From the NCBI GenBank assembly GCA_034766995.1, contig CM068313.1, positions 28,741,825 through 28,805,824 on the forward strand: a stretch of DNA of 64,000 bases, read 5' to 3'. The notes under the pieces are model-generated. The model saw nothing but the letters and a program-made list of their open reading frames with translations, made no database searches and had not been told where the DNA came from. This document shows, in pieces, positions 13,195 to 29,322 of the stretch (the stretch's first letter is position 1; every line of letters begins with the position of its first letter). A program made the position numbers and the translations under genes. Origin of the DNA: Acanthacorydalis orientalis (Eukaryota > Arthropoda > Insecta > Megaloptera > Corydalidae).

Positions 13195-14211
13195 TTTTCA
13201 TTGCTACTTATACTGAAATAAAAATTAGATACACTGTTTTAATTTAGAATCTATACTTTTTTATTAGAATAGTTTCAATAAATAATAAAATAAAATAACA
13301 ATTTTTATAATTTATAAAACCAGTTTTACATATTGAATTGATATAATTTTATTTTAATGGCAGATAAAAACAATAAGAAAAACTACTTTTAATGAAATAA
13401 ATAATAATCATCAAATCAACTTAATAATTTACAAGTAATATAATCAATAGTTACGAATATCTACTTAACAGCTGTTTCGAAAATATCAAATTATACATGA
13501 AGTATCACGTTGCATCAGGTAAATTATATATCATTAATTGTAGAGTTCATTTGAAACTTATATAAACATTAAAATAAAGCAAATGCATTACTTCAATTAT
13601 AAAAATCTTTAACAGATCGACAGATAATAACGCTGTAATTATATTTTTTTATTTATAAATGGTATTCCTATGTTTCCGTTTCCATTACGTAAAAGTAGGG
13701 CATATTTCAAGGATATAAATCGAAAAGGACATCACGTCACGACAGTAACGAAAGAAGGAAAACATGTCACATTATATATTCGAAATCATCAATAGGGACG
13801 AGGGTTGAATTTACCAGTCTCAGCAACAAATAAAACGACATTTCATTTGAATATGTACTGCTTGGAATTTTATTCTAATTGAAATATGAGGAACGTTATT
13901 ATTATTATTTTACTTAATATAAAATGGAATCTTTATGTTCTCTGATTGAAATAATCTTATATACCTAAGAAATAACGAACAACTAATAAATAATATGTTT
14001 ATCAAAAAATATAGCTCTAATATTATAAAATATTCTTAGCATAAATTCTTAACAAGCACATGAATAGGTTAATAGGTTATATTGCGTACGAAAAAAATAT
14101 ATAATTTTAATTTATATGAAACACGACTACCAATTTTCACTAAAGTATATATTTTATTCATATATATCTAGTGACAAATAATTTTTTTTAAAATTAATTT
14201 TAAGATATGTA

Positions 14212-14263
<52 letters not shown>

Positions 14264-14265
14264 CA

Positions 14266-14304
<39 letters not shown>

Positions 14305-16092
14305 TTATTTATTAAATAAAAATTAATTCCCATGAAATTATCGACAAAAATGTTATGCATATTTTTTCCTATTTTTCTCAATTATGACCCGATATAAAAA
14401 TTTAATATCTTCTATAAAGTATACTTTATTTAACACTCGTAACGAATCATTATTTAAAAACTAACATTCATACAAATTTGAACTTTGCATCATGACACAG
14501 CCCATTATGGCAAGTAAACAACTTTATTTGGATTTACAAATTTGTAAGATGAAGTATTAATTCTTTTTTTTATAATAGTGTTTTTATCGTATATAAAACA
14601 AAATATAAAATATTTTTCAATTCGCTGAAAAATACCGTATTCAAGATTGTTTTATTCTTTTAAAATAGAAGATTTTTTTTATAGAATTAAGAATAGTGCA
14701 TTATATAAAAAAATATCAAATAGAGATGATTAAATAACAAACATTCTCCAAAAATATACGCTATATATTTTTTTTTGGTAAACAGGACAAAATTAGTTAA
14801 TTACTTTTTAATAAATAAATTCAATCCAAATTGTTCGTTTTTTATATTTAATTCACTATATTAGTCCTAGAACTATTTAGTCCTCCGTTAGTCGAATATG
14901 AAATTCATAACTAATAGTTTGGATGGGTATTCTATTTACTATATTAGTAGCATGTTCATAATTTGCTTTGAATGTATATTCTATCAAAATAGCTACAGGG
15001 AACATTTCGATAAATTAGTTTTGAATACGTTCAGCATTGGATTGATTTATTATTAAACATTTAAAGCATATTATGTATTTCAGAATTAAATTGTTTCGTG
15101 TAGGGAATCGAATTACCACATTCATATATTAAAAGCTCACGAATACCGAATTGACTTTGATTGTTTTCAATTAAAAACAATAAAAAATATTGAATGTTAA
15201 CATATTTGATGAATAAAATACATTTTTAATAATATGTTATAAAAATTCTATATATCATTGTATCATGTTGCAGATTTTCTGAAGAATTATACAATATTTT
15301 AATATTAACATGTACGAAAATGGCTAAAACCGTGGCAGTTTATATGATTTGTAATATTATTCGAAGCTAAATTTTTCATAGACAAATAATATTTATTGGG
15401 AATATTTTTATATCTTTTTTATACTTAAAAAATATTAATATATACACCGATTTACTGAATGAAATGTATGCTAGAATAATTGGATCTGCGGAATTTAAGG
15501 AAAATACATGAAAATGAAGTAAATTCAAGAGGAGTCATTTTTCAATAAACTAAATTTTCACAAAACCAAATTGTATTCCTTTATTAATGAAATCACAAAA
15601 AAATTAATTAGAATTACTTAAAGAATAGGTACCAACAGTAATTTTCATATTAAATAATAAAAATCGTATAAAGTATAAATATAACAGAAAAATTAACATT
15701 TCCACTAGGTAAATCTTTTTAATAATTTTGCATTTCTCATGAAATAGTTACGAAATTAAAAATAATAAAACTACTTAAAATCAAATTTCATCATTAACTA
15801 TCTATCAGAAATTTGCTAAAAGTCTATTTGTTTCAGCCCAACAGTTAACTAATATAACTTTTTCGTTAGAATTTTTAAAAATATAACAATTCAAAATGTG
15901 TAAAACAAGAGTACGAACTGATTAAAGAGTTCAATAGGTAATACTACTGTATCCTCTGCTAAATTTTTTATAAGGTGTGTGTCCATATTTTCTGCAATTG
16001 TTATCGAATATTTTGTATTGCTATTAAACGTAATATTTATGAGAATAAATACTTCATACTAGTTTGTTAAAACAATATCTTTCGTAAAAATA
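13195..16092. other. A/T-rich gene-free stretch
   Basis: The main feature is a pair of (TA)n tracts at about 14213-14259 and 14268-14300 separated by AAATCAAGA. A mildly CpG-richer patch lies at about 13660-13830. No coding sequence, RNA gene or further mobile element is recognisable. Confidence 0.6.
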
Positions 16093-17357
16093 TTAGGTTG
16101 GTGCAAAAATAATTGCGGTATTTACGTATCGAGTATAAAGACGCATATATCAGTTAAAAATTATATTTATTAATCAAAATAAAGACCATTAGTCAACAAA
16201 CATTTTTCCCAACGGGAAACAAGTTTGTTTATCCCTACAAGATAGAATTGTGGAGTCCTGGTATTAATGAATTCATCGAAAGCGTTTTGAGCCGATTCTT
16301 GATCTTTCAAAACCTTTTCTCGTAGGAAATTACTGAAATGGTCAAAAAAATGATAATCTGTCGGAGACAGATCCGGAGAACAAGGTGGATGAGGTAAGGT
16401 TTCATAACCCAGTTTATTTAATTTTTTTATAATCATTTGAGAGACGTGTAGTCGGGCGTCGTCATGAAGAAGAATTGATCCTTTTCGATTGACTAATGCT
16501 GGCCGTAAACGATGAAACTTCTAATGAACTTTTTTAGTTTCTTGACAATATTTTTTGCTGTTATTGTTTTATTAGGATTTAAGAATTTGTAGTGAGCGAT
16601 GCCACTTGCCGACCACCAAATCTTTTATTTATGAAGCTCCGGTTTAAGAAACAGTTTTGGTACTTCTCCTCGGTTTAGTCACTGTGATGAACGTTTTAGA
16701 TTGTTTTAAAGAATGTACTTTTCAGCACATGTAACAATTCGATTAAGAAAGGGATCATTTTTATAACACAAAAGAAGCGCAGAGCAGACTTCGTATCGAC
16801 GAATTGTTTGATGTTCGTTCAATTCATACGGCACCCATTTATCCAGCTTTTTTGTTTTTCCAATTAGGCTCAAATGTCGAACAACTGTTGAATGATCAAC
16901 ATTGAATTTTTCTATCACCTGTCAAGTTGTTTAATAATGGTTCTTAAATCATTATTGTCTATAGCTGAAGGACATCCACGACCCTTCTCATTATCGAGAC
17001 TTTTGTTAATATCACGAAATTTTTGGAATCAGTGTTGAGCTGTATGTTCACTAATTGACTCTTCACCAAAAACAAGTTTGACATTTCGAGCAGTTTCGCT
17101 TAGTTCATTTGCTTTACGTCTCAATTTAAACTCATTGGACGAAATCTCGTGAATGTGATTTTTCCATGACTGATTTAAAATGTTATATTCAACAATACTA
17201 AAGAAATAAAACAATAGGCAAAAGCTGAAATCAGTCGTGCTAATTTTATTGTTTACAATGATGTATCATATGACTATAATAAAAGATAACGGTAACTATA
17301 AAAATCAGCGCCAAACTTAAAAATGTAAAAACCTTAATTATTTTTTCACCAACGTAA
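16093..17357 (-). mobile_element. Mariner transposon copy 1, cecropia/Hsmar1-like, defective
   Basis: A full-length-sized Tc1/mariner element of 1265 bp. The plus-strand left end starts TTAGGTTGGTGCAAAAATAA. The complement of the right end starts TTACGTTGGTGAAAAAATAA. Both ends are flanked by TA (16091-16092 and 17358-17359), as expected for mariner insertion. The terminal sequence and the encoded motifs match the cecropia subfamily that includes human Hsmar1. The transposase frame lies on the minus strand and is broken (see the pseudogene entry). Copy 2 at 52908-54171 belongs to the same family: they share long stretches of both untranslated ends and coding sequence. Confidence 0.93.
16170..17167 (-). 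pseudogene. Mariner transposase pseudogene (copy 1)
   Basis: This was a DDD-type mariner transposase that cuts and rejoins the element ends; it now cannot be made. Read from the ATG complementary to 17165-17167, the N-terminal part contains SETARNVKL and GEESISEHTAQH. The central helix-turn-helix part has NVDHSTVVRHLSLIG, then RRYEVCSALLLCYKNDPFL. The C-terminal part has LHDDARLH, CSPDLSPTDYHFF and GINKLVSRWEKC, and ends in NGLYFD before a TAA. Lesions include an early +1 shift after the start, TGA at 17029-17031 where a Trp codon (HW) is expected, a deletion of about 16 bp before the NVDHST segment, a stop after EKYIL, an in-frame TAA at 16625-16627 and a TAG near 16524. Of the three catalytic aspartates, the first is changed (TCAEK for the usual TCDEK), while those in HDD and PTDY are kept. 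Confidence 0.9.
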
Positions 17358-18988
<1,631 letters not shown>

Positions 18989-19127
18989 ACCTCTTTGGTT
19001 ACTTGATCAATATCTTTTTTATGGCATAATTTAATATTTATTGCCCTTTTTCGGTAAATTTTTAATCCAAGATTTATTAAATTATTGCGTACGAAAGTGT
19101 AGATAATACTGATATATTCAAGTCACG

Positions 19128-19165
<38 letters not shown>

Positions 19166-21789
19166 AATTATTAATAGTTTCAAATAATTTTAATTAAATC
19201 TTACTTTAAGTTGTATTGTATATTTTAGGTCTATTCGCTGAATAAATTTCATGAAAATTTTAAGAAAAATTTATAAAAAAATGTATATTTTCGCGATTGA
19301 AAAATTTTCTTTATATTATAATTAAGAAAGCGAACGACGTTATGCAAAAACATAATAAATGACTCGATACTTTATGTGCATTTTAATAAGGAAAAACAAG
19401 AAAAATATGAGTGTTGATATCACTGCAGAGAGTAGTTAATGGAGTGTAAACAGTATAATTTGATTTATATACGCTTACTGTGATCGATTCTGTGATTCTT
19501 TCTCTTAAAACAAAAACTTACTTTTTAATAATTTATGATCGCCTGACACATTTTATTTGCTTTACGTTTTATGGTTTATTTTATATTTTCTTATGTATAT
19601 ATATATACATACATACCCACAGTATATATATATATATATACACACACATACATACGATGTGTTACATTTGTAAGTTAAATTATTGCCTCTAAAACATGAA
19701 CCATGCATTTTTTACTTCATAGACATCAAGCAACGTGTTGGCTTAAGTGGGAAAGACGTAATTTTTGTACATTGTTTAATTTAACCTTGTAATTTTATTA
19801 TCTTCCTTGTTTCAATGTAAGCTTTTAAAGCTTATTTTAACGTGTTCTATTCGCTGAACTGTGAATTGTATTATTAGTTCACATGTTTCAGAGTGTTCGT
19901 TCATGTGTCGTCATGCGTAAACATTCCGACTCGATTTTATTCTACTTTCGTCGGTTTGTATCCAATATTTCAGCATTTTATTTATGTTTCCAATTAACTC
20001 TGTTTAAATTTATAATGTTGCTTTATTATCACTTAGAGAATGAAGTTATTTTTATGTTTAAATTTCAATTGGTCATATTGAAAAATATGATTATTTATAA
20101 ATACAGCAGTTAATATGTTTTTTATATATTTACATAGAGAAATATACATATATATATATATATATACACAATATATATATATATATATATATATTTACAT
20201 GTGAACCGTTAATATATTTAACATTTATTTATGTACTGAATAAATAGTGATTGTTATATTATATCAAGAACTGTACATAACATGTAGAATTATGATACTA
20301 ACATAGAGGTGTATCGACAATAGAATATAAACTTGCAATTTAATATGCATTATTTCGAAGAAATTGCGCAAAACTAATGTTTTAGTATTTCTAATGCCAT
20401 AATCTCTTTTTCTTCTTTTCTCTTTCTCTTTATATATATATATATATACAAAGAGAAAGAGATATATAACTAATATACTTTTTTATATTTTCAATCTATT
20501 AAACGAAGCAAAATGAAACTGTAATTTTTATTCATAGTAGTTTCGGAACCATTAATTACATGTTTCATATTTAAAAAACTGTAGATATATATATATATAT
20601 ATATATATAAACCTTTATTTTTGCACATTTTAATAGAAAATAATAATTAAATTATAATTCAAATTAATTATAGTTACACTTAATTTATACAAAAGTATTT
20701 TGTATTATAAGAGTATATGAAAATTGACTAATATTTATTTTATCCATTATTATAAATATATTTTAATATTCAAGTTAGTAGTAAATTATTTAAAAATCAA
20801 TAAATTCTGAATATGTTAATTCAAATATTTATTATAATAATGGATATTTATTATTACGTATAATTTATCTTGACTTTTACCTCGAATGACTATATATTTT
20901 CATTCCACTATACCAAACTATTCGTTGTTTATCGCTTTATTCCCTTTGAAATGAAATTAAATTTTTATTCTTCGCCTAGTACTTATTTTTTAGGTTGTAT
21001 GTTAAAACACTTGTATTATATTAATTTCGCTTTCGTCACGACATAAAATAGATAAATTTTGTTTCAGTGAAATAATGCAATATTTTAATTCAAATATCAA
21101 AATAAGTTTTAGGAACTTAGCTTTTATTAAAATATATTTTTAATAAATATTTTTACTTTATCAATTAATTCATAAATTATATAAAAATGTCTAAAGTATT
21201 AATTTTCATTAATACATAATAATTAAGTACAGCTATTTAAAAACAATATCTCTTTTTATGAAATTTTAATAGTAAAATTCTCGTATTAATAAATTTATTA
21301 TTAACTTTCATGGTACAATAACAAGAATATATTTTTTTATATTTTCGTTATTCATTGTATGTATAATTTGGTTTCAAATCCATTGTAATATTAATAATAA
21401 GTAAACAATACAACATATTGTACTCAAATTTCATAATGGATATTGATTAAATACTACATTTTTGATATTGTTTAATAATCGTTATAAACTACAATTGATA
21501 CAAAAACGAAAAATTCAATAGAAATATAAGTCATATTTAATGTATTGCTGTTTACAGTTTTAATCTTAATTAGGATATTTTGCAAAATAAATCAAATAAA
21601 AAAATAAAATTGATGAAATTGTATTTTTGAAAATTCGTTCAAAAGTTTAGTCGAATACAAAATTAACCACAGCTTGTATTTGTCTAATAAAAGTTTAAAT
21701 GTATAAAAGTCTATTTTAATATCACATCTATCTGCACATTATTAATCAATCTTGTCGTTACATACCATACCAAATATATGGTAAAATTG

Positions 21790-21827
<38 letters not shown>

Positions 21828-22351
21828 CACGCACGCATTGTATATTTGTAAATAAATACGAATACATATTTTTAGACCAACTATAAGGGTTTCTCATTGT
21901 TAAATTGTAAAAAGTAAAAATTCATATTTAAAATTTATTTTATATACCAAATTAAATAAATATTAATAACAAACGGTTTAGGCTAGTAATTGTAAAAAAA
22001 TATTTATAAATTTCACCTAAATAAATACTATATTACTTCTTTGTATTCCCATTGTAATACTGAACATCAAATGATTCATTAGTGTAATAAATATTTTTCT
22101 CATATACTGCATATTACTATCTGAGATGCATTTAAAAGATTCGTATATTTTTAATCAGGCAAGTTGGCAATGATAAAGTGAATATGTCACTTGCCTTTTA
22201 TAAGGAAAACCTTTTTTCGATTTAATGTGCTGGAAGTAATGTTTGATATATAACAAGTTCGTTCATTTTTGTTACCATCTGAGTAAATTAATTTGATCGG
22301 AAAATAAAATATTAGTCTTAAGAACATCCTTATATGTAAAAATATGTCATA

Positions 22352-22384
<33 letters not shown>

Positions 22385-22527
22385 CACTTTTCGAATTATT
22401 TTACCTAATAAGATAATTAGCGATATTATTTAGTTTTGATACTTTCGAAGCAAAAAAAATATTTAATTATTTACAGATTTACTTTGTTGCGCTTTTAATT
22501 TCACGTTTTTTAAATTTAAAATACATG

Positions 22528-22569
<42 letters not shown>

Positions 22570-23039
22570 TATTAATCTGTATAGATAGAATGATGAGAAG
22601 AAGTAATACAGAAAACTAAAATTATTGAAGTATTATACATTAAGTCATTATGTAATAATAATTTTTATTTTGTATTTCTTTATATTGTCATCAATAGACA
22701 TTGATTGAAAAGTTAATAAAAAAAGAGAAATGTAATTAGTTAGTAGCAATTTGTGAATATTAAAATACATAATATTTTATTTTTACATGAATTAAAACAA
22801 TAACGTTTATAGATTTTATAGATGGTAATTTAATGTCTTTGCTCCAAAAATAATAATTACTATTTATAATCGTATAACAGGATATTTTTTAATGTAATTG
22901 TTCTATACTTTAATAAATTATAAAATATTCCTACTGTTTTTGTTAATACCTGATTTTATTTTTTTAAAAAAAAATAAAGAATAATTCTGCATAGCTAGAC
23001 AATTCAGTTTTCTTGAACCATCGTCTTAAAACCTTGAGT
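18989..23039. other. A/T-rich gene-free stretch with microsatellites
   Basis: (TA)n or compound tracts lie at about 19131-19162, 19593-19656 (TA, TACA and CA units), 20149-20193, 20586-20609, 21794-21824, 22349-22384 and 22533-22566. A hairpin at 20419-20462 is listed separately. Open frames starting at non-ATG codons near 19480 and 19883 have no family features and lie in A/T-rich sequence. Confidence 0.6.
20419..20462. repeat. (TC)n / (TA)n / (GA)n inverted repeat
   Basis: TCTCTTTCTCTTT at 20419-20431 is the exact complement of AAAGAGAAAGAGA at 20450-20462. The loop is an almost pure (TA)n run, itself self-complementary. The whole 44-bp block can pair end to end. Confidence 0.85.
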
Positions 23040-23430
23040 GTCATCTTAACGAGCGTAACTAATTTTTTTCACGTTAATGCGCCATTTACATCGATTTTTC
23101 ACAATGTAATTAAATATCTGGAATTAATTAAATTAACACTCACACCATTACATTTAAAGTACAAATATTAAAACAGCACACTTTGCATTGCAGCGAATTC
23201 TGAATAATCGTGCATAATTAAAAGCAACTTAACGCGAAAACCGTGTTCTTTTTATCGCGTTGCGTATTTAATCGATACAACACTCACAATTTTCTGTTTG
23301 TCAGAGCGTGATTTCGGTGGCAACATAATTACCGCAGATGTAATTGGCCAGACGCATCGATAATTGTTCATGACGTGTGATTAAATCTTCTCGCTCATTG
23401 AACAGATGTGATTAACAACGTTTAAAAAAA
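23040..23430. other. Complex block rich in homeodomain-like core sites, candidate cis-regulatory element
   Basis: A block with CpGs and no microsatellite carries a dense set of TAATTA/TTAATTA cores (near 23120-23135 and 23330), ATCGATAATTG near 23358, two CAGATG E-box-like cores (about 23334 and 23402) and paired TGTGATTAA strings (about 23376 and 23406). This grouping resembles insect developmental enhancers. Such motifs are common by chance in A/T-rich DNA, so the call rests mostly on the unusual complexity of the block. No open frame is present. Confidence 0.3.
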
Positions 23431-24278
23431 TAACGTCATTATATGTGTTTTATAATTTGTACCTACATGTTCAACTTGAACAAAACATCGACTAACAAGT
23501 TTTCATTATAATAAACACATATACGTATATTTAAAGTTGAAATTAAGTAAAAATATCTTTTGAAATTTAAAAATATTTCATTTATTTTCACAAGTTATGT
23601 TTGTAAATGGGCTTACTTATATCAATGGAAAAATTATTTTTATTGTATCAGTATGAAATGATTGATTATGAACCTATTTTTTATTCATATTTGTAGTACA
23701 TTTTTTTTATATGTAAATCATGAATGAAGATATCTAATATAAATAGTGATCTATAAATCTTCACTGATTTGTAATTTATGCGAAGAATCACTAGATACAA
23801 ATAAAATCCTCGAAGCAAAATCTAGAAAAAAATACATTCTGGTTATATTACACGAGTGCTAAAAATTCCATATATATTTAAAGATGAGTGATTCCATTAC
23901 ATTATGTAATCTTCATCATAAACGAAACAAGCACTGCTGAAAATTTCTGTAAACGTACACTAACAACGCTTTCAACTGACGAGGCCACGATGGAAAAATT
24001 GAGTATACGCCAAAAGTGACTACATCAAAGAAAATAACCATCAGTGGTCTCTAAAGTCAACATACCTTCATGAAAAATTAATTCTGAAACTTTTTAAGTA
24101 CGGTACCAAGTACAGAATGTTAAAACGACAGAAAAATTTATTCTTTCATAGCATCGATCGTATCGTTCAATAAAAAAATGTAACGATTTAAAAATATTCG
24201 TTTTGTTCTCTAGGTAAACTTTCATTATTTAACATATATTTTAATTGTTATATTCTTAGGTTTTTAATACTATGCATA

Positions 24279-24339
<61 letters not shown>

Positions 24340-24639
24340 TAATAAATACTTGCTAAATATTTATAAGAATGTTACAATGGTTTGTGCGTATAATCAAATT
24401 TGTATGTGATGAATTATTGAATAAAATTTTAATAAACTTGACTATTCAGTCATTCTATTTTTTAATTGATTATTCTAATTTAAATGAAGTTGTTACATTT
24501 AATTCATCACATTTATTGAATGACATTTTAATTACAAAATATTATATTAAATATACTATTATACATTTTTAAAATATTTTTCATTCTTAACCTTAATGTA
24601 GAACAAAACATGACTGAAATGAACACTCAATTGTATTTA
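23431..24639. other. Gene-free stretch
   Basis: A mixed-composition patch at about 23900-24170 has several CpGs but no long open frame. A (TA)n tract lies at about 24284-24340. The 67-codon frame at 24369-24572 is A/T-rich sequence with no domain features. Confidence 0.6.
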
Positions 24640-25100
24640 TACTTCATTTATTTTCGTGGGAATGAACTGCTGAAAAAAATCGACTTTTCAAATGGAACTG
24701 AGATTTCGAGAATCGGCAATTAGTTCACAGAACGTGAATTCCAATCCCCCCGTTATGCATCATTGAAAAAATGGTTGTATGGATATTTTAAATTAGAGGC
24801 ATAGTACAATCGAATCCGGTACGTTCCTTTTTTTGAATTAAATCCACGGAAATGTTGATTAGGCTCATACAAATGGAACAAAACTTTATGACGGTATATA
24901 CTGTACGTCCTCTAACGATATGATCACATGTTCTATAGAATACAACTGATTTATTCGGGAAAAAAGAAAACAGGAAAGTACTTTTGTATATACTGCAGTA
25001 AAGGCTCAACAGAGTACATGGTTAACAATGATAAGAATATGTTTGGCGAGCCTGTGCAAGTGAAAAATTTGTGGTTGAGTGTTTAGCGATAGTGTGGTAT
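24640..25100. other. Mixed-composition island, function unknown
   Basis: The block is of clearly higher complexity than its surroundings, with a C-run (AATCCCCCCGTTATGC near 24742) and scattered CpGs. A 73-codon minus-strand frame (24788-25009) has no recognisable family features. It could be a non-coding exon or regulatory block. Confidence 0.25.
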
Positions 25101-25271
25101 CATAAATTTGTAAGTTTTATGTATATCAACGATCAGTAAAATATACGAGGGTTTTGTAATCATAAAAATATATTTTGTATATTTTCAAGTTTATAAGGTT
25201 AAACTTATAAAATACAATGACTTTTCATATTCTTTCCTTGCATTGTTACCATAATTTTTATATTTATATTT

Positions 25272-25325
<54 letters not shown>

Positions 25326-25586
25326 TGTATATATATATATATGTATATATTATTTATTTATGAATCTTAATTAATCAGAAGATAAGACAAAATTATCTTT
25401 TGTCCATAAATATTACATGTAAAAATGTCTTACTAACGTTATATTACATTACGTTTCTTATAAACTTCAAAATTATTCCTTTAGATTTATTCTTTCTACT
25501 TGTTGATAATTTTTATTCTCCATAGAGACTATTCTTCATAATTTGATTCATATTTGAAATATAAACATAACACTAATTCAAAATTT

Positions 25587-25632
<46 letters not shown>

Positions 25633-27496
25633 CAGAACCTCCTGAAAAAAGTACTCGATTTTTTGGAAAAGGTTTATATTTCTTTTTTATAAAATAAACA
25701 CGTCGAAGATACGTGTGCGTGTGTTTACATACATTAAAAGAGATGGAAAATGAAAATAAAAGAAATAACTGGCAAAATGTGATTTTTCACGAATAAAATA
25801 TTTATTATGTTTTATAAATTTGAAATGTATACTAATAAATGGGCTTTTGCAAAATAACTGTCATGCGAAAATTTATAGGGAAAGGTACTGAAGGAAACGG
25901 GAATATTTGGTGTAATATTATGGATAGTTGTAAAATATGATATATTATACTTATTTCACCTTATTTTTTATTCACGTTGATGTATATAAAATTTGACCAC
26001 GGAAATTTGTGTATGAGATGTTTTCAGTTCATGAAAATTTAAACTATTCTGCCGGCGCTCTTTTCTGTTTATAAAAACAAGTTTGTTACTCAAGACGCAA
26101 GTATGTGTACATACATACATATGCATATATATATGTGTGTGTGTTTTATTAAATAAATTATACAAAATAAAATATTAGTTATATCGTCGTTCAAAAAATA
26201 TTGAAAAAATGCTCAAAATTATATTAAAAACGTGAACAAAAAGTAAATAGAAAAGAGTAGATTTTATTAAATCTCATTAGTCAGTGTCATATTCTTTATA
26301 AATAAATTTTACAATCATTTATAACATTCTATTATTCCAAAATATTCAATGACACTTGCATTGTACACAAATAATTACTATCTTTAAAACAATTCTTTAT
26401 TCAATTTATTTATTTATGAATTCGCAAAAAAAATTACTTAAACATCAATTAAATGAATCTTCCCTTACTTTTAAATTTTCTCTAAATAATATTTTGTTTC
26501 ATCAATCTATTATTCATTTACACAACACCCGATTCTTTTTATCATAAAAAAAACGTTAAATGTTGAATCTATTATGATTTTATTTATAAAAGGCTGCCAC
26601 AAAAGAGGTCGTATAACCTTTATTTAATGTCCACTCGTACAAAAGTAAACATTTTATTTGAGTTTACTATTGATTCGATCGTTTCTCAGTAAGACATTTA
26701 AAGCCAAACAACCGCAATTTCGGTATATATTTGTGGAACTGAAATGGATTTCAAGCAAAAGAAACCTTAATAATTAATCAACATAAATTCTAGTATAGCT
26801 AAGTATATCATTATTCTTAAACGTGTTTCTATACGTCGTTCAAAACGTGTTAAATTTAAAATTAATCTAATTACATTTGTATGAATTATAGATGTGTTTC
26901 AAAGTTCTTTTCGTACTCGAATTATTATTAATAACTATCTGTCTATGCGTACATTTAAATATGAAAAATTGAACGATCTTATTTCTTAATTGGAAATACT
27001 TGTACATAAAAACGAATAATTTGATAACTAGTAGGAAAAAAAATTATAATGACAATTTGAAAATGTGGACAAAATATTTTAATATATATATATATATAAC
27101 ACTTTTCTTACATATTTGTAATTATTAAGAATGGAAAATAAATTCTGCAATCAAATGTGTATCATAAAAGATTGTAAAACTATGTTATAAATTATCACAA
27201 TTTCTTATAATTTTCAATTGTGTAAAATATCTCAGCCTATCAAATCTTACTGATATTACAAATGTTTTTTATTGTAATTAAAATAAGTTGAATTTTATAT
27301 TTTATATAACACTAATATTGATGTCGGTAATTTACGACAAAATATGTTAGTAAAAAGCACATTTATGACAGTATAATAAATTATTTTAAACATTCATTTC
27401 ATAACTGTATGAAATTAATTATAGACTAATTAAGATATTGGTCTAAATTAATGTCATGTATGATATAATATATCTGTCACAAATTTATCTATATTA

Positions 27497-27562
<66 letters not shown>

Positions 27563-27652
27563 ATTGATATTAATATAGATATAGATATTGTATCATGACG
27601 CTATTTTATAATATATTTTAAATCTGTATATATCTAAATATCTATCTCTATA

Positions 27653-27697
<45 letters not shown>

Positions 27698-27991
27698 TAG
27701 TTTAGCAACAATGATTATAAATATAAAAACGAAATTTTAATAACAAATAATAAATAAAATAAATGATGGATAATAATTATTTTATTAAAGGTAATTGTAG
27801 ATCAAGTAATTTTAGTTTACTATTTTATCTCATATTTTTTGTTCCAGATGCATTGTATTAATTTGATTTTATGTCATTTATACACAAATATGAATTAAAT
27901 AACGAAAGTATTTATTTAATATTTATTATCTTTTAGTACTTTAAATATGTTTCAAAGAGATTAAAAATAGTAAAAAATGAAATATTTCTAT

Positions 27992-28062
<71 letters not shown>

Positions 28063-28362
28063 AAATAATCATAACCATTAACGATACTATGTAAAGAAAA
28101 GAAAATATTTTTATAGTGCGTAACACGATCATATTAAGCAAACTTTCGCGGTTAAAATTAATAATTTAATCATAAAGTTTGAGTAATAATTTTTATGAAA
28201 ATTGTCGAACAAGAATACGAATCGTGTATTAAATATTAATAAAGGTAAAGTCTCTTTTGTATACTTACATTTCTGAAAAGTTTCATAAACGTCACGCTGT
28301 TAACTTTAACCGTAAGGACTGTAATACATATGTAATATAAAATGTAATGAATGCTCATGGAC

Positions 28363-28432
<70 letters not shown>

Positions 28433-29029
28433 GAGAGAGAAAATAATATCAGAAGTATCTTTTTATTATAATGCAAAAACCAAAGCAATAAATTATTTTT
28501 CTATCTTTTTATATATTGTTTGCTATTTCTTACACGGGAATATATCATTATTTCAAACTTTGATGATTCACTGATGAAACATGTCTCTTTTTTGCCATTT
28601 TTTGTAATTTGAGTATTCCAGTGCTCATATTTTTTACGTCTTTTAAATATATTTTGTTATATTCCTAACTTTATTTATTATATTACGCTTTACTGGTCTT
28701 TTTATTAGTCATTTTCATATACTTTTTGTTATTCATTGATTTGTTGTCTCTTTGAAATACAATAATTATAATTATAAAATAAATAAATAATTGTAAATGT
28801 AATAATTGTAAGTACAAATTATGTTTATTTTACTTAAATTTCTTGTGTACTATTTATATCCATAAATTATATGACAGTGTTTAATTACCTAAACTGAAGA
28901 TCATATATTATTTATATTTAATTCCACTTTCATATTTTAATATTTAATTAACATCTTTAGTGTGGTTTAAAAACATAAATACGTATAATTAACTCCTAGA
29001 TTATTTAATAATTGAATATAAAATGTGTT

Positions 29030-29067
<38 letters not shown>

Positions 29068-29249
29068 GATATTTTTTTAATTTAAAAATAACAATGTATT
29101 AACACATTCCACCACTTTAACATTATTGTTATTATAATGTTTAAGAATTATTTAAAATAAAAATTATTCTTATTTAATTAGTTCATTATTGACATATTTT
29201 ATGTTTCTACTTTCTGTCTATTTATGTTCCTATACGTCCACACTCACAC

Positions 29250-29322
<73 letters not shown>

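Noticed and set aside
12985..13221. 78-codon plus-strand frame
   Set aside because: It lies mostly within the hAT-type MITE and crosses its right end. A non-autonomous MITE has no coding role.
16093..17357. Active mariner or a domesticated transposase gene
   Set aside because: Frameshifts, several stops and an altered catalytic residue rule out a functional product from this copy. The same applies to copy 2.
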